Shown: in pieces, positions 57,640-64,000 of the stretch
How positions within the stretch are numbered: position 1 is the stretch's first letter
Layout: the number at the start of each line of letters is the position of its first letter
Assembly (NCBI RefSeq): GCF_964656455.1
Contig: NC_135719.1
Coordinates: 80,447,562 to 80,511,561 of the forward strand
Reading direction: 5' to 3'
Length of the DNA stretch: 64,000 bases
Source: Halichoerus grypus
Taxonomy: Eukaryota; Chordata; Mammalia; Carnivora; Phocidae
Program-made: the position numbers and the translations under genes
Notes under the pieces: model-generated
Database searches by the model: none
Seen by the model: the letters and a program-made list of their open reading frames with translations, nothing else
What the model was told of the DNA's origin: nothing

Positions 57640-58050
57640 TCACCTCTACATACTGAAAAACCCAGCAACTCTGAGTACTATTTTCTGGCCATGGGAACAC
57701 ATGTGGCCAATGTGCAGGGCTAGCCAGATGTGCTGGAGAGTTAATGCCCCCACAGCCCTCACTCAGTGATGGACAATGGGTTTACGGATGAATTCTCCAG
57801 GTCCTTCATGCCTCACTTGGAACAACTCCAAAGGGTGTGCTATGCTGTCTTCCAGAGTTACCAGCTAGATTAAGCTCCAACTGGCAATAGTAATATTTGG
57901 CTTGTTGACAACATCCTGTATTGGCTTCCTTCCCTTCCCTGATTCACTTCCTACCAATGTTTCCCGGAATGACCTGCACATAAACTGCTTATACACAAAT
58001 CCTTGAATTGGAGCTGACTTTCAGGGATCCAAAACCAAAATACAACAATT
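57640..58050 (+). repeat. MLT2-like LTR at the 3' side of the ERV-L remnant
   Basis: Ends with the text 'AATGACCTGCACATAAACTG' and 'CACAAATCCTTGAATTGGAG', which resembles the 3' end of the LTRs that go with ERV-L. No matching 5' LTR was found. Confidence 0.6.
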
Positions 58051-58099
58051 CAAATCAGGGGACAAGGATGGAGATGATCTAGAAGAAATACTTGCATTG

Positions 58100-58204
58100 C
58101 TCTCAAACAAGAGATTTTCACAACCTCATTCAGGGCTGGTCCCAACTGTCATGACTCCCTGCAAATCCCTCTAAGTGGAGAGACTCAGCCGCCTACCTCT
58201 GTGT
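58100..58204 (+). pseudogene. TRAV V 3'-end relic
   Basis: Only the end of a V exon survives: SLQIPLS, then after a one-base frame change RDSAAYLCVTE with the second conserved cysteine (TGT 58200-58202). A heptamer-like CACAGAG follows at 58205-58211, with no good nonamer. Framework 1 and 2 are absent, and ERV-L/LTR sequence lies directly upstream. Confidence 0.65.
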
Positions 58205-58239
58205 CACAGAGAACCCGTGCTCCTCAGATACTGCCTCCT

Positions 58240-59090
58240 CTGTGACAGGACCCCATGGATGCTCCGGCTTGGGGACTCTAGCTCCTGAATTACATGAGTA
58301 TCTCTGTCACTCCCTTTGAAAAAGGGATCATAGTTTAGCCTTTTAAATGTTCTTTGTTCACAACATTTCCTCAAGATGGAATGAGAGTGAGGAGGACAAG
58401 TCTTTATGTGAGTTGTGTGAGGCGACTGACTCAGTACTGTGAGAACTCCCACAATCATTGTTGTGGAGTTTCCTGGTGCGGCACAAACGGGCTTATTTTT
58501 TAAGAATCCGTGGCAAATAGCAGCACACTCAGACATGACATGTTCCGCTTCTGAGTCTAGTCACTGATCTTTTCAGTTACAGAAATCAATCTTTTTCTCA
58601 TTCTTTCTGTGAATAAATTGTAGAAATATAAAAAATTGAATACCTTCATATAACAGGGGTATTCACATCACTCATAACTAATTGTTCATATTTATCATAC
58701 TTATTCTGTCATTTTTATTTTTGAAGAAAAGAAAGAAAAATTACAGAGTTTGCCACTGTTACCAAGGAAACCCACCCCAGGTCCCACTCTCCTTTCCAAG
58801 ATTGGGGCATATCGGAAATAAATTTGCCGGCTCCCTTCTCCTTTATTTTCATCCCAGAAATAGAACAACTCAGGAATCATTTTACATTTTCACTTGAAAT
58901 CATATAACCAAAGGCCTATTTTCTGAAAGGGAGACCAAAAAAAGTATTAGGCAAACTTTCTTCAGTGAGATAAAATCAGCCCCCCACCTGTCAGATCATT
59001 TCCGGCTCTGAAGCAGAAGTGCCGCGGGGCACAAGGGAGAACCCAGATCAGAGCGCAAGACTCTTCTTCACCCCGCAGGGGAGAGCAGTC
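58240..59090. other. TRAV38 upstream flank, nothing recognised
   Basis: No named repeat or gene. The TRAV38 promoter presumably lies in the last few hundred bases. Confidence 0.4.
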
Positions 59091-59093
59091 AGC

Positions 59094-59673
59094 ATGCCGC
59101 TTGTCAGCCTGCTGTGGGCAGTCGTGGTGTCCACCTGTCTTGGTAAGGAAGGTGTAGGTCTTCCTGTGTAGTGTTATCTAACGGGGCCGGGAAGGAGAGA
59201 GTCCTAGCGCAGGAACTGCATCATCTCAGAGCCCAGCTATGGAGAGGCAGAAAGCTGGTATGTGCTGCCTGGGGTTTGGATCAAGAGGAAAGGTGGTTGG
59301 AGGATGGGATCAGCTTGTGAGTCGGCCTGCCTTATCTGCCTGGTGTGAGATACCCTCTCCGCTTTCCCACAGGATCCAGCACAGCCCAGACGGTCACTCA
59401 GACTGAACCAGATATGCGTGTGCGGGAGACAGAGACTGCGACCCTGCACTGCACGTATGACACCAGCGAGAGTAATTATTATTTGTTCTGGTACAAACAG
59501 CCTCCCAGCGGGGAGATGATTCTCATTATTCGCCAAGAAGCTTATAAGCAAGAGAATGCAACAAAGGATCGCTTCTCTGTGGACTTCCAGAAACCAAAAA
59601 AATCCTTCAGTCTCAGGATCTCAGACTCCCGGCTGGAGGATGCTGCGATGTATTTCTGTGCTCTCATTGAAGG
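59094..59673 (+). CDS. TRAV38: TCR V gene TRAV38 (38-2/DV8-like), apparently functional
   Basis: Variable-domain segment; human TRAV38-2/DV8 is usable in alpha and delta chains. The leader exon is 59094-59142 (49 nt, MPLVSLLWAVVVSTCLG, donor GTAAGG). The V exon is 59373-59673, after 'CCCACAG'. It reads STAQTVTQTEPDMRVRETE, HCTYDTSESNYYLFWYKQPP, GEMILIIRQEAYKQENAT, DRFSVDFQKPKKSFSL and DAAMYFCALIE, nearly superimposable on human TRAV38. Both cysteines and the tryptophan are in place, there is no stop, and a strong RSS follows. The alanine-leucine after the second cysteine differs from the human CAYR/CAFM ending. It is the only intact TRAV38 here; the broken relative at 41.5 kb may be the other paralogue. 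Confidence 0.96.
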
Positions 59674-59712
59674 CACAGTGACATGAGCAGCAGGGAGAGG
59701 CTTACAGAAACC
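59674..59712 (+). other. 23-RSS of TRAV38
   Basis: Consensus heptamer CACAGTG (59674-59680), 23-base spacer, nonamer ACAGAAACC (59704-59712), one mismatch to ACAAAAACC. Confidence 0.95.
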
Positions 59713-60155
59713 TCAGACCTCAAGTGTAGGTGCGGAGGTCGGGGGGGGGGGGGAATGGGATGGCTAGGGTACTAGCAATATAGAAAATCATTGACTTCTC
59801 TTGAAATAAAAGCTCCTTCTTTCTGAATAGAAGAAACACAAAGAGATGGATGTCTGTAAACTATAATCCTTAAAATAACAGTAAAAATAATAATATGGGT
59901 AGTGCTTTCCAGTTTTACGAAGTATCTTCATACATTCTGTCACGTGTAACCCTCATCACTTTGTATGGAAGTCTGACAGATCAGACTTCCTGAGCATGTT
60001 CTCTGTCCAGCAAATCTTTATAATTTGCCTGGGAGCTCATACCTCCAAAATTCTTAATCTTTTCCATTTTGCTAGTTGGTGCGTGTTCTTTTAATTGCCC
60101 TTCCATGTCCAAAACTGGAGGTCTCTGAACAAGGTACCCATTCTAGAACACGAAG
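59713..60155. other. TRAV38 3' flank, nothing recognised
   Basis: Contains a G-run at about 59741-59753. Otherwise no gene or repeat was seen. Confidence 0.45.
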
Positions 60156-60160
60156 GGTGG

Positions 60161-60337
60161 AGGCACCTGGGTGGCTCAGTCAGTTAAGCATCTGCCTTTG
60201 GAGTCCAGGGATTGAGCCCCACATCGGGCTCCCTGCTCAGTGGGGAGTCTGCTTCTCCCTCTGCCCCAAACCCTGCTTGTGCTCCTTCTCTCCCTCTTTC
60301 AAGTAAATAAATAAAATTTTTAAAAAGAGAGAGAGAG
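60161..60337 (+). mobile_element. Can-SINE (forward)
   Basis: SINEC with 'GGCACCTGGGTGGCTCAGTC' head and GAGAGAGAGAGA-extended tail. Target-site duplication 'GAACACGAAGGGT' on both sides. Confidence 0.95.
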
Positions 60338-60439
60338 AGAACACGAAGGGTGTGACAGTTGAAGGCATAACCAGGGAAGGGATCCACTGGTCCTACCATG
60401 GACCTAAAAGACGACATAGACCCATAGTACCTGGGTCAG

Positions 60440-61175
60440 ATGACCTTAGAGGATGATAGAATGGCCTATTAAAGGCTCAGTTAAGAAGCCAGCTCAGCAG
60501 CATCACCCTTAGTGGTTGGAATGCTATATTCCTGGAAGCGATAATATTCTTTAAACTGGTGACTGATATACGGTTCTGTGGCACCTTACCTAAAATACAC
60601 AAACTTAGAAATGAAGAAATAGAAGTAGACTAGACTCTTCTACTATCACACCCTGTAACTCATTTCCAGAATTTGTGTTTTGCTTTCCCACAGCCCTAGG
60701 CTCTGCTGGATTAGAGTTCCCAGGACCCAGGGGAAGAAGGCTTCCACCAGAGGATTCAGCATGGGTTCCACTGAACTTGAGGCTATGGCTGCTGCCAAGG
60801 CCACTTTGAACTCCCTGTGCCAATGCTCCAGCAGGCAAAGAAAGGAGGGGTAATTGACTCTGATTATCATGAAGCATCGGGTTGTTATTACCCGGTGAGG
60901 GCAAGGAGGGATATGTCTGGAATCTAAGTGTTTCGCAGTGGGTATTTCATGCCTAATAAAAACAGCAGGTGGCAGTTACAGCCTGAAAAGGACAGAGTGA
61001 TCAAGAACTGAGACCCCTCTGCAATGAAGATCTGGCTCACCCTATCAGGCCAACAATCTAGGTCCACTAAAGTGCTATCCAAAGGCAGGGAAATCTTGAG
61101 AATGTGGTGGAAGAAGGAAGAGACTTTCAATTATAGCCTTGGTACCAGTTAAAGAACTGGGTCTTGAAGGTCATG
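60440..61175 (+). mobile_element. Second ERV-L pol remnant
   Basis: Collinear with part of the ERV-L remnant at 56.4-57.5 kb: the integrase C-terminal region (about 60440-60760) followed by the dUTPase-like region (about 60770-61070, 'GATTATCATGAAG'). All frames are broken. It is shorter than the first copy and no LTR was recognised next to it. Confidence 0.75.
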
Positions 61176-61179
61176 TCGT

Positions 61180-62830
61180 GCAAACCCCCTGTATTAAGTG
61201 TTTTAGATGGATTTCAGCCAGCCACAACCTTAAAGACTCAGTGACACAGTGAAAATAATACAGGGCAAGCACCCATCCGAATAGTGCAAAGAGAGCTTCG
61301 TAACAAAGATCTCATGTGCTTTGTGGTCACGTCCAAATGCCCAGCTCTGATTTTATCAATAAGTATGGAGATAATTCTCGGGATACTCGGACTCATCTCA
61401 AGTTGATAACACCCAACATGACACATGCACTGTGTATTTTTTTACTTCCTACCCCAGAGCCTTCTCTGACTCCTCAGGAGCTCACTCAGGCCACAGGCAA
61501 GCACAGCCTGTAAGTATAGGAGAATTACCACTCCTGCTGGCAAGGCCCCCAGCCAGTCCGGAGAGAGGACCTAGGCAGGCCTAGCTTCCTGCCTTCCAGC
61601 AGACAGTCCCCAAGAGGCATCCTGTACGCTTCCCAGGAGAACCTGCTGAAACCAAGCCCCAGTCTCATGCTATCAATTTTCTCACTCCTGCTGCCTCGGA
61701 TTTCTTCCTAAGTAAATTACCATCACCCAAGTCCTTGCTTTAGGCTCTATTTTGGGAGAAGACAGAATTAACATATTCTTTGAAAATTTAATAGAGAAAG
61801 AACAGAAGAGAGTTCAAAGCGAATTTTCCTGGGCTGATTGCTAATAACAGCAGGTGGATACTTGAGTGATTAATTAGAAACATAGAAGATGTCACCTTAT
61901 TTTTTCAAAAGTTGGTGAAGCAGATCACATTCATGAAACTCCAGTCTCTGAAGATGTGTGATCATGTCTTTTCATTGCACAAAAACTTTACATACCAAAT
62001 CCAAACTTTCGTATCATTATCCCTTTCCCTGTGTCTGCTCACCCTCTACTATTTAAACCTCATTCTTACTTCTTCCCCAAATACAGCTCTACTCCAGTCC
62101 ACCTATCGTCCTTACTGACCCAGAAACACTTCAAGCTCTTGAATTCCTTGAATTTTTTGAATTTCTTTTTAAGTTCTCTTCATTGAATGTAAACAGAATT
62201 CTGAAATTTATTACTTCCAGAACAGATTTCTTGACTAAACAAACCAAGTTCTTTCTGTGTAGAGAGGAGTAAATCATAGAAATTGCCTCAGTTATTATTA
62301 CTTTGGCCTGAAGAGGGCACTGCTTGCATTTGTTCACAGCAGTTTTTTGCAAAAACCTGTCTCGCGTTCCAGCATCTACGTCCCTCACACATACCAAAAA
62401 ACTGGAACAAACCCTTCTTTATCTAAAGAGTCTGAGTCAGATTTCCACATCCTGGAATCAAATCCTCCATGGGCTTACAAAGGCCAAAGCATAAAAAAGC
62501 TTCTAGAAGCTACATTTATGATCTGGTGGCTTCAGATGGGATGTGCACTGGGAGAATTTATGTCATCAGGAACCCCAGAGGACCCAGAAGTTTCCAAGAA
62601 CTAGTCTCTGTCTTTCATAGAAAGCACTCAAAGAACAAATGAATTTTTGTAATCCACTCCTCAACGTTTTCTTTTTAAGAAAATTAACCATCAAATTAAA
62701 AAAAAAAAAAAAAGTCCTTCCTAAAACAGATTATCCAGGAAGGAAAGAATTTTAATATCTACATAATTACCTGCATAGTATTTTAGATTCACAGGTATAG
62801 TGTGGAAATCATCTATAATAAATCTGGTGC
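61180..62830. other. Intergenic stretch, nothing recognised
   Basis: No V exon, RSS or named repeat. Poly-A tract at about 62699-62713. Confidence 0.45.
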
Positions 62831-62839
62831 CTTGGTTTT

Positions 62840-62979
62840 TGTTGTGGTGAAAAAGGGCTTTGGAGCACAAGGGATGATTAGCAGTCTCCTCCCGTATTAG
62901 TCCCAGCTCTACCGCTCCCTGCACATCCAGACTGCCCACTTGAGAGACTCAGCCACCTGCCTCTGTGCCGAAGGAAGCC
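62840..62979 (+). pseudogene. TRAV V 3'-end relic
   Basis: The end of a V exon reads SLHIQTAHLRDSATCLCAEG in one frame (about 62916-62975). The second conserved cysteine is present, but the preceding tyrosine position is also cysteine. The possible heptamer CACGGTC (62980-62986) is degenerate and no nonamer is evident. Upstream, only a vague framework-3 echo (KGLEHKG) is visible; framework 1, framework 2 and the leader are missing. The subgroup cannot be assigned. Confidence 0.7.
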
Positions 62980-63029
62980 CACGGTCCCCAGACGGCACCC
63001 AAGTGCACTGGAACTCGTCCCTGCATTGG

Positions 63030-64000
63030 GACCACCACCTGGGAGCTAGTCAGCTGTCCCCATCATCATCTCTGACAAAATAAAATTGTAAATGAATATA
63101 ATGACTACACATAAAACTTATAAAAATATTTTTTACAAGTTTTTTGTTCATTGTATTTTTAAATAAGTAAGTGAAGTCATGGGAACACTAAACATGAGAT
63201 GTTGGAGGTGATTGGGGCTGAGACCCTCAGTGTTCTTCAGTCAAGACCCACCAAGCAAGAGGGAATGTCTTGACGTCTGGAGCAGCTTCTCCCACTTGGG
63301 CCATTAATTGTTGATGTGCCTTAGTTTCTGCCTCTGTAAAAGTTACCCCATGACAACATGGGAGTAGGCGTGTGATGTCCCCATACTTTTCTCCTACCTC
63401 TTACTTTTTATAGTCTAACTGGCTGACTCTCATATAGTCTAACTAGCTGACTCTCATGTAGTCTAACTAGCTAACTCTTTTGAGAAATCAATGACAGTAG
63501 TTACCAAATACTGTTGATATCCCAAGGGAGTACAGTAGACCTTCTCAGACTGCCCCACATGGGGCACCGCTTTTTGTTTTTTAACCTCTTCTTCTATTCT
63601 CTTTGCCCTTCCTTTCTGTTTAAATACTATAGTCTGGTTTTGCTCACCACCTTCTATAGATTTCCTAAATGACCCAACCTAATAATTGTTCTTACTTCAC
63701 ACAAGCAGAAACCCCAAAAACAAAAACAAGGATCATTAGGACATAATATCTATTTAAAAAAATAAAAAGGAAGAGAAAGGAAAAGGCAGCTTTCTGCCCA
63801 GCCCCATATTTGCCCACTGGAAAGTTCTTGCTTATGCATTATCTTGTTCAATCCTCAGAGTTCAACAGCCAGATCAGCTGTGGCAGCTAGCGATTGATCG
63901 GATGACGGATAGAAGATACTAAAATTCTTATTGGCGGGGCCCAGAGGAATAGGAAAGGATCTAAAACACAGCAAGAGAGGCCCTCTGGCTTGGGATCCCC
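63030..64000. other. Right end of window, nothing recognised
   Basis: A short tandem repeat of 'TAGTCTAACTNGCTGACTCT' occurs at about 63412-63475 (three copies). No gene or RSS was seen up to the window edge. Confidence 0.5.

Noticed and set aside
63984..64000. TRDD, TRDJ, TRAJ or TRAC/TRDC segments expected downstream of V genes
   Set aside because: None found anywhere in the window. It lies entirely within the V cluster.

Overview
The window is mammalian germline DNA. It lies in the V-gene part of the T-cell receptor alpha/delta (TRA/TRD) locus of a carnivore, most likely a caniform. The carnivore call rests on about two dozen tRNA-Lys-derived Can-SINE (SINEC) insertions. Most carry the head 'GGCGCCTGGGTGGCTCAGT' or its complement, end in AAATAAATAAA..TCTTTAAA tails, and have visible target-site duplications. 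Carnivore-type L1 3' ends support the same call. The species cannot be named from sequence alone.

All recognisable coding sequence is V-gene segments on the + strand. Each is a short leader exon, an intron of about 90-480 bases, a V exon, and usually a 23-spacer recombination signal (RSS). Left to right: TRDV1/TRAV38-clan pseudogene (0.6-1.15 kb); badly broken TRAV relic (6.2-6.5 kb); intact TRDV1-like V (9.5-10.1 kb, possibly at the TRAV33 position); intact TRAV26 (13.2-14.0 kb); TRAV34 pseudogene (20.9-21.5 kb); TRAV35 pseudogene (26.9-27.4 kb); intact TRAV36/DV7 (33.4-34.0 kb); one-stop pseudogene, probably TRAV37 by position (40.3-40.7 kb); TRAV38-clan pseudogene (41.3-41.8 kb); eroded V relic (45.5-45.8 kb); intact V of unassigned subgroup (54.9-55.5 kb); V 3'-end relic (58.1-58.2 kb); intact TRAV38 (59.1-59.7 kb); V 3'-end relic (62.8-63.0 kb). 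The order 26, 34, 35, 36, (37), 38 matches the human order as I know it. There is no D, J or C segment. The intact V genes would serve as alternative substrates for RAG-mediated V(D)J joining in developing T cells.

Between the V genes the DNA is ordinary mammalian repeat: Can-SINEs, 5'-truncated L1 pieces (one a clear twin-primed inversion at 28.7-30.2 kb), two ERV-L pol remnants (56.4-58.0 and 60.4-61.2 kb), LTR-like pieces, and microsatellites. Several long stretches hold nothing I recognise and are listed as such.

I found no previously undescribed biological system. The most unusual structure is an imperfect inverted duplication of part of a V-gene leader exon and intron (54.02-54.17 against 54.95-55.10 kb), with a later SINE in one arm. 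Subgroup names follow human numbering from remembered family sequences and were not checked by a search.
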